From JACQFZ01 sp045810625 (GTDB lineage: Bacteria > Pseudomonadota > Gammaproteobacteria > Acidiferrobacterales > Sulfurifustaceae): a stretch of 64,000 nt of DNA. The stretch is taken from positions 1-64,000 of the forward strand of contig JBJMVQ010000030.1 of assembly GCA_045810625.1 (NCBI GenBank), written 5' to 3'. The translations under genes and the position numbers were made by a program. Each line of letters begins with the position of its first letter. The stretch's first letter is position 1. Shown here piece by piece: positions 48,261 to 57,237 of the stretch. A model generated the notes under the pieces. That model was given only the letters and a program-made list of their open reading frames with translations, was not told the origin of the DNA and ran no database searches.

Positions 48261-49549
48261 CACCGCACCTTGAACAACGGCTCCAGTGCGCGGCACTTCA
48301 GCATCGATTCGAGGTTGCGCGTTCGCACTGCACCCACCACGAGCGGCAGCACTTCACGGTATACCCGCAGGAGCGTCGCGATATCGGCGTCCTCGTGGGC
48401 ATAGCTCATGTTGTGGGTACCGAGCGCCAGCACACCGCGCGCGAGCATTTCCTGCAACAGCAGCGTTTTTATCTGGAGCTGACCGTAGGGGCCGGCGTCG
48501 TGGATCGTCAGAAAGGACCAGACAGGATTTCCGGACACCGTGAAAACGTCGGACGCATCGGCGGCGTGGATAATGTCGCGCAACCCGTCGAGCACCTTTT
48601 GACCTTGACGCCTGAGCGTCGGGATCACCGGTTCCCGTTTGAGCTTGTCGAGCGTCGCCGCCGAGGCCGCGAGCGACAGCGTCTCACCGCCGAACGTGAA
48701 CGAGAAGAAGATTTCTTCCATCAACCGCATGATGTCCGCACGGCCGGCGACAGCGCTAATTGGATAGCCGTTGGCGAGACCTTTACCGAACGTTGCGAGA
48801 TCGGGCGTCACGCCGAACAGCTCTTGCGCTCCCCCGGGAGCGAAACGAAAACCGGTGATGGTTTCATCGAATATCAATATCGCGCCGTGACGTGCGGTCA
48901 GTTCCTTTACTTCGCCGAGGAATCCGTTCTTCGGCTCGACAACGTTCATCGGCTCCAAAATAACCGCGGCGAATGCGCCAGGCCATTGCCGGAACAGCGA
49001 ATCCAGCGAAACGATGTCGTTGTACTCGAAGCGGTGCGTCAGCTCGCGCGTGGCCCGAGGCACGCCGCGGCTGCGCGCCGTCGATCCGATGTACCAGTCC
49101 TGCCAGCCGTGATAGCCGCATACCGCCACCCGATCTCGGCCCGTATAGCCGCGCGCCAGGCGTATGGCACCTGAAGTCGCGTCCGATCCATTTTTTCCAA
49201 ACCTGACCATTTCCGCGCAGGGCACCATTTCGACGATCTTCTCCGCCACCTCCATTTCGAGAGGATGCGGGAGCGAGAAGATAACTCCGTCCTCGAGCTG
49301 CATGCGCACCGCGCGATTCACATCGGGATCGTTATAGCCGAGCGTAACGGCCGCGAGGGCGTTGACGAAATCGACGTACTCGTTGCCGTCGACGTCCCAG
49401 ACATGGGAGCCTTTGGCGCGGACAACGAAGTACGGCGAAACGCCGAATGGATACTGCGTCTTGCTCTTGCTAAAGGTCTGGCTGCCGAGAGGGATAACGC
49501 GCTCCGCGCGCGCCAGCAACTCTTCGGATCGACGATATCGATGGCTCAT
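48260..49549 (-). CDS. class III (GSA-like) PLP aminotransferase in the pseudaminic acid operon
   Basis: The 429-residue protein resembles glutamate-1-semialdehyde aminomutase: VRFGKNGSDATSGAIRLARG, CGYHGWQDWYIGSTARSRGV, LIFDETITGFRFAPGGAQEL and the PLP-Lys in ATFGKGLANGYPISAVAG. It is not a HemL of normal context, being coupled by ATGA and TGATG overlaps to the SpsF-like and pseG-pseH genes. It is not part of the known PseB-PseC-PseH-PseG-PseI-PseF route, where PseC supplies the only amino group. It may add a further amino group to the sugar, but this is inference. Confidence 0.85.
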   Translation of the reverse strand: MSHRYRRSEELLARAERVIPLGSQTFSKSKTQYPFGVSPYFVVRAKGSHVWDVDGNEYVDFVNALAAVTLGYNDPDVNRAVRMQLEDGVIFSLPHPLEMEVAEKIVEMVPCAEMVRFGKNGSDATSGAIRLARGYTGRDRVAVCGYHGWQDWYIGSTARSRGVPRATRELTHRFEYNDIVSLDSLFRQWPGAFAAVILEPMNVVEPKNGFLGEVKELTARHGAILIFDETITGFRFAPGGAQELFGVTPDLATFGKGLANGYPISAVAGRADIMRLMEEIFFSFTFGGETLSLAASAATLDKLKREPVIPTLRRQGQKVLDGLRDIIHAADASDVFTVSGNPVWSFLTIHDAGPYGQLQIKTLLLQEMLARGVLALGTHNMSYAHEDADIATLLRVYREVLPLVVGAVRTRNLESMLKCRALEPLFKVR

Positions 49550-50322
49550 GACGGCTTCTTTCCGGCAAGGAATTCGGCATCTTGTTCCAAAGACTTTTTG
49601 TATCCCGCGTTGCGCGTCACGCCCGCATTTAGCGCCGGCAACTCGGGACGTCTCTTCAACAAATCGAGCACGTCTGCGGTCGTGAAGCACGGCTTCGAGG
49701 GGAACAGATCTTCGTAAACCTGGCGCACGAACTCGTAATCCTCTGGATAGTCGACGGTCCAACGGAGCGCCGACAGATCGACTTCCGCTTTGTAACTGCC
49801 CAACCGGTAGCGGCGCGGCTGCCGATAAATGAACGGCGTAACGTGCTCACGTTCCGACGGCAGCTGCGCTTCGCGCCAAGCCTCCTCCAGGCAGCGAAAC
49901 CGAAACACCTCGACGTCGAGACCATCCGGGAAGCTCGGCTCGAGCGTGTTGCTCGCGTAGTCGAAGCCGCCCTCCAGCGTAAACCGCACGACCCGGTCGA
50001 TCAGCTCGGCATCGATCAGAGGACAATCTCCCGTCAGCCTGACGATATACTCCGCCCCGTCGTGCTGGGTCGCTTGGAAGAACCGATCGAGCACGTCGCC
50101 GAGGGATCCACGGAAGCAGTGGATGCCAAGCTGTCTGCAAAGCCCTGCGATCGGGTCGTCCGAGGCGTCGGTGCTCGTCGCCACCTTCAAGACGTCTATC
50201 GTGCGCGCGCGACGCACCCGCTCGATCTGACGCACGAGCATCGGCTGGCCGAGGATCGGCAGCAGAACCTTACCTGGCAGCCGGTTCGACGTTAGTCGGG
50301 ACTGCAGGACCGCAACGATCAT
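49546..50322 (-). CDS. SpsF-like nonulosonic acid cytidylyltransferase (PseF role)
   Basis: The 258-residue protein has the nucleotidyltransferase opening MIVAVLQSRLTSNRLPGKVL, GSLGDVLDRFFQAT and YIVRLTGDCPLIDAELIDRV, the SpsF/CMP-NeuAc-synthetase-like family of spore-coat and nonulosonic acid operons. It probably activates the product of PseI as the CMP-sugar, filling the PseF step, as no other cytidylyltransferase is present in the cluster. ATGA overlaps link it to the genes on both sides. Confidence 0.82.
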   Translation of the reverse strand: MIVAVLQSRLTSNRLPGKVLLPILGQPMLVRQIERVRRARTIDVLKVATSTDASDDPIAGLCRQLGIHCFRGSLGDVLDRFFQATQHDGAEYIVRLTGDCPLIDAELIDRVVRFTLEGGFDYASNTLEPSFPDGLDVEVFRFRCLEEAWREAQLPSEREHVTPFIYRQPRRYRLGSYKAEVDLSALRWTVDYPEDYEFVRQVYEDLFPSKPCFTTADVLDLLKRRPELPALNAGVTRNAGYKKSLEQDAEFLAGKKPS

Positions 50323-51194
50323 CGCAAGATCCAGCGGCGCGGCTCTACGATTTCGGGGGCGTCGATCGCAAACTCGCCGAAATCTACCTTGAGATCCGCC
50401 CGCAGCGCCCCATGGATCTCTGCGAGATCCGCTTCGCGCGTCACGCCACAAACCATCACGTCCACTTCCGGAATAGCGGCAACAAACGCGAGTGCACCCT
50501 GCAACGGTGTCATACCGAGCGCATGCACCGCTTCCCGGTATCTCCCGAGATGCGCCCGCACACCGGAAAAATAGGAAGCCAGCGCGTCCGGTTGCAGGAG
50601 CAGCAACCCTTGCAGAAAAATCGATCGTGCATGCACCTCGACGCCGCGGGATTTGAGCCTCCCGAGATGCCCGCTGCGGATCAAACGCTGATCGAAGACG
50701 TTTACGGGAATCTGTACCAGATCGACAGGATAGCGGGCGAGCACGTCTTCGATTTCTTGGGGTGAGTACGCCGATACACCGATCTTCGTAACCCTGCCGT
50801 CGCTGCGCAGCGCTTCCAAAGCGCTGAATATTGCATCGCCGTTCGCCGACAACAGATCGGCGGCGTTGTGGACGAGCAGCCCGTATACCGTTGGCTGCCT
50901 CAATCTTTGCAGCGACGCTCGGAAACTGTGGTCGACAGCGGCCGCCACGTCTCCCACATCAAACCCAGCGAACTGCGGCGTCTTCGTTACGAGATGAAAC
51001 GCATGTCCCCATGGCAGACAAGCGCCAAGCACGGCCTCGCTGTCGCCGTATAGGGGCGCTGTATCGAGCACGGACACGCCGATTTTTTCCGCAAGCCGGA
51101 GTATTCGCGCGACTTCCTCGGGCGACGTTTTACCTTGTGAGTTCGAAACGCCGTATTGCTGCCCGAACTGAACCGTGCCCAGACCCAACTTCAC
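50319..51194 (-). CDS. aldo/keto reductase in the pseudaminic acid operon
   Basis: The 291-residue protein has the AKR barrel pattern: LGLGTVQFGQQYGVSNSQGK, the Asp/Tyr in VLDTAPLYGDSEAVLGACLP, Lys in HLVTKTPQ and His in YGLLVHNAADLL, i.e. the catalytic D-Y-K-H tetrad is complete. It starts at GTG, which overlaps the pseC stop (GTGA), and it overlaps the SpsF-like gene by ATGA. AKRs are not part of the established pseudaminic acid route. A redox change on the nonulosonic acid or its precursor, with the nearby aminotransferase, is the simplest inference. Confidence 0.88.
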   Translation of the reverse strand: MKLGLGTVQFGQQYGVSNSQGKTSPEEVARILRLAEKIGVSVLDTAPLYGDSEAVLGACLPWGHAFHLVTKTPQFAGFDVGDVAAAVDHSFRASLQRLRQPTVYGLLVHNAADLLSANGDAIFSALEALRSDGRVTKIGVSAYSPQEIEDVLARYPVDLVQIPVNVFDQRLIRSGHLGRLKSRGVEVHARSIFLQGLLLLQPDALASYFSGVRAHLGRYREAVHALGMTPLQGALAFVAAIPEVDVMVCGVTREADLAEIHGALRADLKVDFGEFAIDAPEIVEPRRWILR

Positions 51195-52354
51195 CCAAGC
51201 ACCCGCGTGAGCGTCTCGATGACGTATCTTTGCTCGCTCTCCTGCAAACCGTAGTAAAGTGGGAGCGTCAGCGCTCCGGCGTAGAAACGCTCAGCCACCG
51301 GGAAATCACCCGGAGCGAATCCGAGTCTGCGGAAATACGGCTGCATGTGCACGGGAATGTAATGCACGTTACCTCGGATGCCCGCCTGTACGAGCGCGTC
51401 GTACACGGCACGGCGCGACTTTACGGTACGACTTGCCTTTATCCTCACTAAATAAAGATGCCACGCCGAGCGCCGGTTCTCCTCCGGCGGCGGTAACACC
51501 AACGGCAGATGGCGCAGGCCATCCGAATACCGGGAAGCGAGCGCTCGGCGCGCCTCGAGAAACTGCGGCAAGCGCCGCATCTGGCTGCGTCCAAGCGCTG
51601 CCTGTATGTCGTTCATTCGATAGTTGTAACCAAGATCGATCTGCTCGTAATACCACGGTCCGTCCGGCTGACGCTCCATATCATCCTGCTCTCGGCTAAT
51701 GCCGTGGGATCGCAACAAGCGCATCTTCCGGTACAGATGCTCGTCATTGGTAAGCGCCATCCCGCCTTCACCGGTCGTAACGATCTTTACCGGATGAAAA
51801 CTGAAGATGGTGATATCGGAATAGCGGCACGCTCCTACTTTTGCGTCACGGTATTCGGCGCCGATCGCGTGCGAGGCGTCCTCCACTATGCGAACCCCAT
51901 AACGTCGAGCCAGATCGTGGACCGATTCCATGTCGCACGGCAGGCCCGCCAGGTGCACCACGATGATCGCTTTCGGAAGGCGCGACTCGCGCGCGGCGAG
52001 CTCTAACTTGCGCTCCAGCGCTGCCGTGCCGAGGTTGCCGGAAGTTTCGTCTACCTCGACGAAATCTATGCGAGCGCCGCAGTAGAGGGCGCAGTTGGCG
52101 GAGGCGACAAACGTTATCGGGCTGGTCCACACGACGTCACCCTCCCCGACATCGAGCGCACGGCACGCCAAATGCAACGCTGCAGTGGCGTTACATGTCG
52201 CCACCGCGTGCGCCGCCCCGCAGTATTCCCGCACCGAGCGCTCGAAGCGCTCGACGGCGGGACCTTGCGTGAGCCAGTCCGAGCGCAATGTCTCGACGAC
52301 CGCCTCGATATCGGCTTCGTCGATATGCTGCCGTGCGTACGGAATTACGCGCAT
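51191..52354 (-). CDS. pseC: UDP-4-keto-6-deoxy-L-altrosamine aminotransferase PseC
   Basis: PseC converts the PseB product to UDP-4-amino-4,6-dideoxy-N-acetyl-beta-L-altrosamine using glutamate and PLP. The 387-residue DegT/AspC-fold protein begins IPYARQHIDEADIEAVVETL, has LTQGPAVERFERSVREYCGA and the PLP-lysine in TIFSFHPVKIVTTGEGGMAL near residue 185. It overlaps pseB by ten bases. Confidence 0.93.
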   Translation of the reverse strand: MRVIPYARQHIDEADIEAVVETLRSDWLTQGPAVERFERSVREYCGAAHAVATCNATAALHLACRALDVGEGDVVWTSPITFVASANCALYCGARIDFVEVDETSGNLGTAALERKLELAARESRLPKAIIVVHLAGLPCDMESVHDLARRYGVRIVEDASHAIGAEYRDAKVGACRYSDITIFSFHPVKIVTTGEGGMALTNDEHLYRKMRLLRSHGISREQDDMERQPDGPWYYEQIDLGYNYRMNDIQAALGRSQMRRLPQFLEARRALASRYSDGLRHLPLVLPPPEENRRSAWHLYLVRIKASRTVKSRRAVYDALVQAGIRGNVHYIPVHMQPYFRRLGFAPGDFPVAERFYAGALTLPLYYGLQESEQRYVIETLTRVLG

Positions 52355-53352
52355 TGTTCGACGAGCTGCACTATCTCGGGAACAGTTAGGAAATGCGGGT
52401 TACTGGCGGAGGTGTATTCGAATCCGTCGGGTACTCTCTTGCCGCGCTCGCCGATGGGATTAATCGAGTAGTTGACTGGCTGCATGAACGTAATGGAGGG
52501 AGAGATCAAATAATAGTCCGAAAACTCGAACGTCAGATGGGCGTCATCGAGCGGGCACATCACTTCGTTCAGCTTCTCACCCGGCCGGATGCCGATCGTC
52601 TTCTTCGTCACCCCCGGACCGATTGCCTCTGCCAGATCCACTATCCTCGCGGACGGGATTTTCGGGACGAATATCTCGCCCCCCTGCATGCGCGAAAAGT
52701 TCTTCAGCACGAAATCGACGCCCTGCTGCAACGTTATCCAGAAACGCGTCATTCGAGGATCGGTAACCGGGAGCTCGCGCGCTCCGTCCTTCACGAGCTT
52801 CTTGTAGAGCGGAACGACGGAGCCTCTCGAACCGACGACGTTCCCGTAACGGACTACCGAAAACCGTGTGCGATGACCGCCGGCGATGTTGTTCGCGGCC
52901 ACGAACAGCTTGTCCGACGCAAGCTTGGAAGCGCCGTATAGATTGATGGGATTGACTGCTTTGTCCGTCGAAAGCGCTATGACCTTTTCCACTTCGTTCG
53001 CGATCGCCGCGGAGATGACGTTTTCGGCGCCGTGTACGTTGGTCTTTATGCACTCGATCGGGTTGTATTCCGCGACCGGCACCTGCTTCAGCGCCGCCGC
53101 ATGGATGACCACGTCTATGTCGCGCATCGCCTGTTCCAAACGCGGCGCATCGCGCACGTCGCCGATGAAAAAGCGCATGGCGTCGGCCGGAAAGTCTCGC
53201 GCCATTTCGACCTGCTTGAGCTCGTCACGGGAGTAGACCACGAGCCGTCGCGGCTTGTAGCGTCTAAGAATGGTGTCCACGCACTTTCTACCGAAAGATC
53301 CCGTCCCGCCTGTTATGAGGACGGACTTTCCATTCATAAAATGTTCTGGCAT
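52345..53352 (-). CDS. pseB: UDP-GlcNAc 4,6-dehydratase (inverting) PseB
   Basis: PseB dehydrates and epimerises UDP-GlcNAc at C5, the first step to pseudaminic acid. The 335-residue SDR has the NADP site SVLITGGTGSFGRKCVDTIL, HAAALKQVPVAEYNPIEC, ALSTDKAVNPINLYGASKLA (Asp-Lys pair and Tyr-X3-Lys) and VVRYGNVVGSRGSVVPLYKK. It is soluble, unlike the wbpM-type dehydratase of the same locus. MPEHF (53352) is the start given; MNGKSV at 53337 is equally possible. Confidence 0.95.
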   Translation of the reverse strand: MPEHFMNGKSVLITGGTGSFGRKCVDTILRRYKPRRLVVYSRDELKQVEMARDFPADAMRFFIGDVRDAPRLEQAMRDIDVVIHAAALKQVPVAEYNPIECIKTNVHGAENVISAAIANEVEKVIALSTDKAVNPINLYGASKLASDKLFVAANNIAGGHRTRFSVVRYGNVVGSRGSVVPLYKKLVKDGARELPVTDPRMTRFWITLQQGVDFVLKNFSRMQGGEIFVPKIPSARIVDLAEAIGPGVTKKTIGIRPGEKLNEVMCPLDDAHLTFEFSDYYLISPSITFMQPVNYSINPIGERGKRVPDGFEYTSASNPHFLTVPEIVQLVEQCA

Positions 53353-53430
53353 GCGATTGGGAAGAACGAACGAGTGGGAATTAGATGTGTACTGACGTTG
53401 CGCGCGACGTGTCGTGACGTCGGCCGGGCT

Positions 53431-54264
53431 TCAGTTGGCCCGTCTATTCGACCGTTGAAGTATGACGGCGACAAAGGTTCCGGCGAACATGCCAATCAAC
53501 GTCCCCGCACCCAGCACAAGTGAGCGTCTCGGGCTGACGCGATGTTCGGGAATCGTAGGACCATCGATCAACTCGGTTGGGCTTGCCGCCGTCAGTTGTC
53601 TGAGTATCTGAAGTCGCGTTTCTTCGAGTCGGCTCATCCTCTCCAGAAGCGCGCCTCGTTCAAGCACCAAGATCGCATCGATGTCGACACGGTTTGGAGA
53701 GCGTGCGCTCGATCTACTCGCGTAGCTCGAAAGCTGCGATTGCACTTGCGCAATACGGCTCCCTATCTCCTCTGCCTGCCGTTGCAGCACGCCATTGAAT
53801 GCCACCATCTCTCTGTGATGTTCTTCCAGAACCTCTCCGACCACTTTTGCGAGGAAGTCATGCGCTTCTTCGGGCCCTAAAGCGCGCGCACGCAAAACGA
53901 TGAGGTTTTTCGCCGACCTGTTCAACGATACGGATTCGAGTCGGGGCATGCCGAGTCCGGATTCGTCCGGCATGTCGACGTGATATCGTTCCTTCAGTCG
54001 TTCGGCGACGGTCTCGGGCGGCTCCAACGGAAGAATCATTGGAGTCCATTGCGCAAAGGTCGGCACCAATGCCCAGTGTCCGATTTGTACGGTGGCGCGA
54101 CTTTCATAAACCGGAGGCGTCAGAAACGCGACTGCGGCAGAGACCAGCATAGCGATCGCGACGGTCGACGCAACCACCATCCTGTATCTACCAACGGCCC
54201 GCACGAGATCCGGGAGGCCCAACTCACTGTACGAGCGCGTCGAGACCGTTAGTTGACTTTGCAT
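53431..54264 (-). CDS. Wzz-type chain length determinant protein
   Basis: The 277-residue protein has the two membrane helices of Wzz/PCP proteins (about residues 29-48 and 248-268) flanking a periplasmic coiled-coil region (160-230). The opening LPDLVRAVGRYRMVVASTVA and the closing HRVSPRRSLVLGAGTLIGMF with its Pro-rich segment are typical. Wzz sets the length of Wzy-made chains. The ATG shares a base with the manC stop (TAATG). Gap 53353-53430 to pseB shows no gene. Confidence 0.87.
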   Translation of the reverse strand: MQSQLTVSTRSYSELGLPDLVRAVGRYRMVVASTVAIAMLVSAAVAFLTPPVYESRATVQIGHWALVPTFAQWTPMILPLEPPETVAERLKERYHVDMPDESGLGMPRLESVSLNRSAKNLIVLRARALGPEEAHDFLAKVVGEVLEEHHREMVAFNGVLQRQAEEIGSRIAQVQSQLSSYASRSSARSPNRVDIDAILVLERGALLERMSRLEETRLQILRQLTAASPTELIDGPTIPEHRVSPRRSLVLGAGTLIGMFAGTFVAVILQRSNRRAN

Positions 54265-55667
54265 TATGTCCTTATTCGGCTGTATCGATCATCGTAGCGA
54301 ACGATGTCGTCTTCCCCTAAATAGCTCCCCGACTGCACCTCTATGATCTCCAACGGAATGGTGCCTGGATTCTCCAAGCGGTGACGCACGCCGATCGGAA
54401 TATACGTCGATTGGTTTTCCGTGAGCAGGAACGTTTGATCATCGCGCGTTACGCGCGCCGTACCACGAACCACGACCCAATGTTCAGCGCGATGATGATG
54501 CATTTGCAGCGAGAGCGCGGCGCCCGGTTTCACGGTGAGACGCTTGACCTGAAACCGCTCGCCCGTGTCGATTCCTTCGTAGCATCCCCAAGGCCGGTAG
54601 ACGCGGCGATGATCGACATATTCGCCCCGCTTGCCGGAACGGAGCTTTTCCACGATCGTCTTTACTTCTTCGGCCCTGTCCTTGTCGGCGACCAGCACCG
54701 CATCCGGTGTTTCTACGACTATCAAGTTGTTCAAGCCAACGGCCGCCACTAACCGATGCTGCGCAAAGATCAAAGTTCCGGAAACATCGTGCTGACACAC
54801 GTCTCCCTGGAGGACGTTGCCGCCGTTGTCCCTCTCCAACACTTCCCAAAGCGCCGACCAAGCGCCGACATCGGACCAACCGGCATCGAGGGGCACCACG
54901 GATGCGCGATTCGTTTTCTCCATCACCGCGTAGTCGACCGAATTGCTCTTGCATCGCCGGAATGCTTCCTCGTCGATGCGATAGAAATCGCCGTCCGGCT
55001 TACCGTTCGATAGCGCCATTTGGCACTGTGTCAGAATGTCCGGAGCAAACCGCTGCATCTCGTCGATCCAAACGTCCGCCCGCATCAGAAATATGCCGCT
55101 GTTCCACAGATAGTTGCCGGACGCGAGGTAACGTTCGGCGGTCGCTGCGTCCGGCTTTTCGACGAATTCCGCCACAGTATGGCCGGCGGCCTTCCGAATG
55201 TATCCGTATCCCGTTGCCGCGCTGGTCGGGGCCACGCCGAACGTGACCAGCCGACCTTCGATCGCAAGCCCGGTTGCGACCGTCAACGCCCGATGCAGTC
55301 CGGGGACATTTTCCATCACGTGATCCGCCGGCATGACCAGCATCAGCGGCCGCGACTCGTCTTGCAGCAGAGCGAGCGCCGCCAAGGTTACCGCGGGACA
55401 CGTATTACGACCGACGGGCTCCAAAATAATCTTCGCCGGGCGAGCACCCATTTCGCGAAGCTGCTCCGCAATCAGGAACCGGTGCTCTTCGTTGCATACG
55501 ACGATCGGATCCGCCGCCGCCTCGACGCTATCCAAGCGACGCACGGTTTGTTGGAGCAGACTTTCTTCACCAACGAGATTCAGCAGTTGCTTCGGAAAGT
55601 GTTCGCGCGACAGCGGCCATAAGCGCGTCCCCGAACCGCCGGAAAGAATAACGGGATGAGTTTTCAT
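54264..55667 (-). CDS. manC: mannose-1-phosphate guanylyltransferase/mannose-6-phosphate isomerase
   Basis: The 467-residue bifunctional protein has the GDP-mannose pyrophosphorylase domain (HPVILSGGSGTRLWPLSREH, FPKQLLNLVGEESLLQQTVR, FVEKPD) and a C-terminal cupin isomerase domain with PWGCYEGIDTGERFQVKRLT and the metal-binding LQMHHHRAEHWVVVRGTA. It makes GDP-mannose. No gmd or other GDP-sugar enzyme is in the window. The ATG at 55667 is next to AAGGAA; a GTG three codons earlier is possible. Confidence 0.94.
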   Translation of the reverse strand: MKTHPVILSGGSGTRLWPLSREHFPKQLLNLVGEESLLQQTVRRLDSVEAAADPIVVCNEEHRFLIAEQLREMGARPAKIILEPVGRNTCPAVTLAALALLQDESRPLMLVMPADHVMENVPGLHRALTVATGLAIEGRLVTFGVAPTSAATGYGYIRKAAGHTVAEFVEKPDAATAERYLASGNYLWNSGIFLMRADVWIDEMQRFAPDILTQCQMALSNGKPDGDFYRIDEEAFRRCKSNSVDYAVMEKTNRASVVPLDAGWSDVGAWSALWEVLERDNGGNVLQGDVCQHDVSGTLIFAQHRLVAAVGLNNLIVVETPDAVLVADKDRAEEVKTIVEKLRSGKRGEYVDHRRVYRPWGCYEGIDTGERFQVKRLTVKPGAALSLQMHHHRAEHWVVVRGTARVTRDDQTFLLTENQSTYIPIGVRHRLENPGTIPLEIIEVQSGSYLGEDDIVRYDDRYSRIRT

Positions 55668-55696
55668 TTCCTTCACGTGACTACGCCCGATCGTGA

Positions 55697-56704
55697 CTAC
55701 ACCCGATAGTACGCTCTGTACCATTCCACGAATCGGCGCACTCCCACCTCGACCGAAGTCGTTGGACGAAAACCCAGGTCTCGCTGCAACTGCTCGACAT
55801 TCGCGTAAGTAGCGGGCACATCCCCGTCCTGCATCGGGAGGAATTCGATATCCGCCTTTCGCCCGAGCGATTCCTCGAGTACACGCAAGTAGCGCATCAG
55901 CTCGACGGGCTGGTTGTTGCCGATGTTATAGATCCGGTAAGGCGCATAGCTGGTCGCCGGGTCAGGCGCGTCGCCCGACCAGTTAGGATCGCGACCGGCC
56001 GGCTTATCGAGCGTGCACGCGATGCCTTCGACGATATCGTCGATGTACGTAAAGTCACGAACCATGCGCCCTTCGTTGAAAACCGGAATACGCCGGCCTT
56101 CGAGTATGCCACGCGTGAACTTGAATAACGCCTGATCAGGACGACCCCAGGGGCCGTATACGGTAAAGAAGCGGAGTCCGGTACAGGGAACACCGTAGAG
56201 GCTCGCGTACGAATGCGCCATCAATTCGTTGGCTTTTTTGGTCGCCGCATATAGCGAAACCGGATGATCGACATTGTCGTGTTCCGAGAAAGGCAGGCGG
56301 GTATTGGCGCCGTAGACCGAGCTCGATGAAGCGAACACAAGATGCTTCACTTTTCCGTGCCGGCAGCCCTCGAGGATGTTGCCAAAACCAACCAGGTTCG
56401 AGTCGATGTAGGCGCTCGGGTTCTCCAGCGAGTAGCGCACACCGGCTTGAGCGGCGAGATGCACGACGACGTCGAAGCGCTCGCCCCGAAACAATGTCGC
56501 CATCCCCGGGCGATCGACGATGTCGAGCGCGGCAAACCGAAAACCAGGATGCGGCCGGCAGCGCGCAAGACGCGCCTCTTTGAGGCTGACGTCGTAGTAA
56601 TCGTTCAAGTTGTCGATGCCGTAAACTTGCGCTCCCCGCTCGAGCAGTTCGAGAGACAGCGCCGAACCGATGAAGCCCGCGGCTCCTGTGACCAGTACAT
56701 GCAT
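55697..56704 (-). CDS. UDP-glucuronate 4-epimerase
   Basis: The 335-residue SDR starts [20 protein letters not shown] and has the features of UDP-GlcA 4-epimerases: [78 protein letters not shown] (Tyr-X3-Lys) and [20 protein letters not shown]. It would make UDP-galacturonate from the Ugd product. Adjacent and downstream of a broken UDP-xylose-synthase relic, which acts on the same substrate. Confidence 0.9.
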   Translation of the reverse strand: MHVLVTGAAGFIGSALSLELLERGAQVYGIDNLNDYYDVSLKEARLARCRPHPGFRFAALDIVDRPGMATLFRGERFDVVVHLAAQAGVRYSLENPSAYIDSNLVGFGNILEGCRHGKVKHLVFASSSSVYGANTRLPFSEHDNVDHPVSLYAATKKANELMAHSYASLYGVPCTGLRFFTVYGPWGRPDQALFKFTRGILEGRRIPVFNEGRMVRDFTYIDDIVEGIACTLDKPAGRDPNWSGDAPDPATSYAPYRIYNIGNNQPVELMRYLRVLEESLGRKADIEFLPMQDGDVPATYANVEQLQRDLGFRPTTSVEVGVRRFVEWYRAYYRV

Positions 56705-56707
56705 AAA

Positions 56708-57155
56708 CTAAAGCTCTCCCATGACCCGATCGATACGCGCCTCGTCCTTACTCAGGACATTGTCGAAATACGCGATCGTCTTTTGTAATCCATCCTCCAA
56801 TGAAACAGACGGCATCCATCCGAACCGTCGATTCGCCAACGTGATGCCCGGCTGGCGTTGCTGCGGATCGTCCGCCGGAAGTCGCTGGTACACGATGGTC
56901 GACCTCGATCCCGTGAGTCGAATGATCTCTTGACCAAGATCGAGAATCGTAAATTCTTCCGGATCGCCGAGATTGACCGGACCCGTCAGATGTCGGGGCT
57001 GTCCATCAGGCGCATGAAACCATCGATCATGTCGTCGACATAACAGAACGAGCGCGTCTGTCGACCGTCGCCGAAAACGATGATCGATTTGTTCAGCAAA
57101 GCCTGCACGATGAAGTTGGACACGACCCGTTCCCGGCTTCCTGCGTAGTGACATC
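56708..57155 (-). pseudogene. remnant of a UDP-glucuronate decarboxylase (UDP-xylose synthase) gene
   Basis: Only the C-terminal third survives, in two frames. About 57120-57005 encodes [20 protein letters not shown] and then [19 protein letters not shown], typical of UXS. The frame then breaks at 56990-57005, and a second frame continues [20 protein letters not shown] with QRQPGITLANRRFGWMPSVS and a family-like end. The first ~200 residues (NAD site and catalytic Tyr) are absent. A 169-residue frame can be read here from 57217, but its first half is out of phase with the family and is not a real product. The gene has been inactivated. Confidence 0.8.
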
Positions 57156-57182
57156 CATCCCGTCAACGTATCGGCATCTGGG

Positions 57183-57194
57183 CACGCTACCGCC
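57183..57194 (-). promoter_or_regulatory. ops element (RfaH recruitment site)
   Basis: On the minus strand the sequence is GGCGGTAGCGTG, identical over 12 bases to the Escherichia coli ops site that pauses RNA polymerase and loads RfaH on the non-template strand; GCAGG precedes it, resembling the JUMPstart context. It lies downstream of the rfaH-like and winged-helix genes and upstream of the UXS relic, the UDP-GlcA epimerase and the rest of the glycan genes, the position expected for an antitermination site. Confidence 0.85.
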
Positions 57195-57237
57195 CTGCAG
57201 AGCACCGCTCCGCACATACGCCTTCACGTCGACGCCG

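Noticed and set aside
48260..49549. hemL (glutamate-1-semialdehyde aminomutase for haem)
   Set aside because: The fold is similar, but the gene is coupled on both sides to pseudaminic acid genes, so a sugar-pathway role is more likely.
56708..57217. An intact 169-residue protein
   Set aside because: The first half is out of frame with the UDP-xylose-synthase family while the correct frame is readable alongside, so it is a frameshifted remnant.
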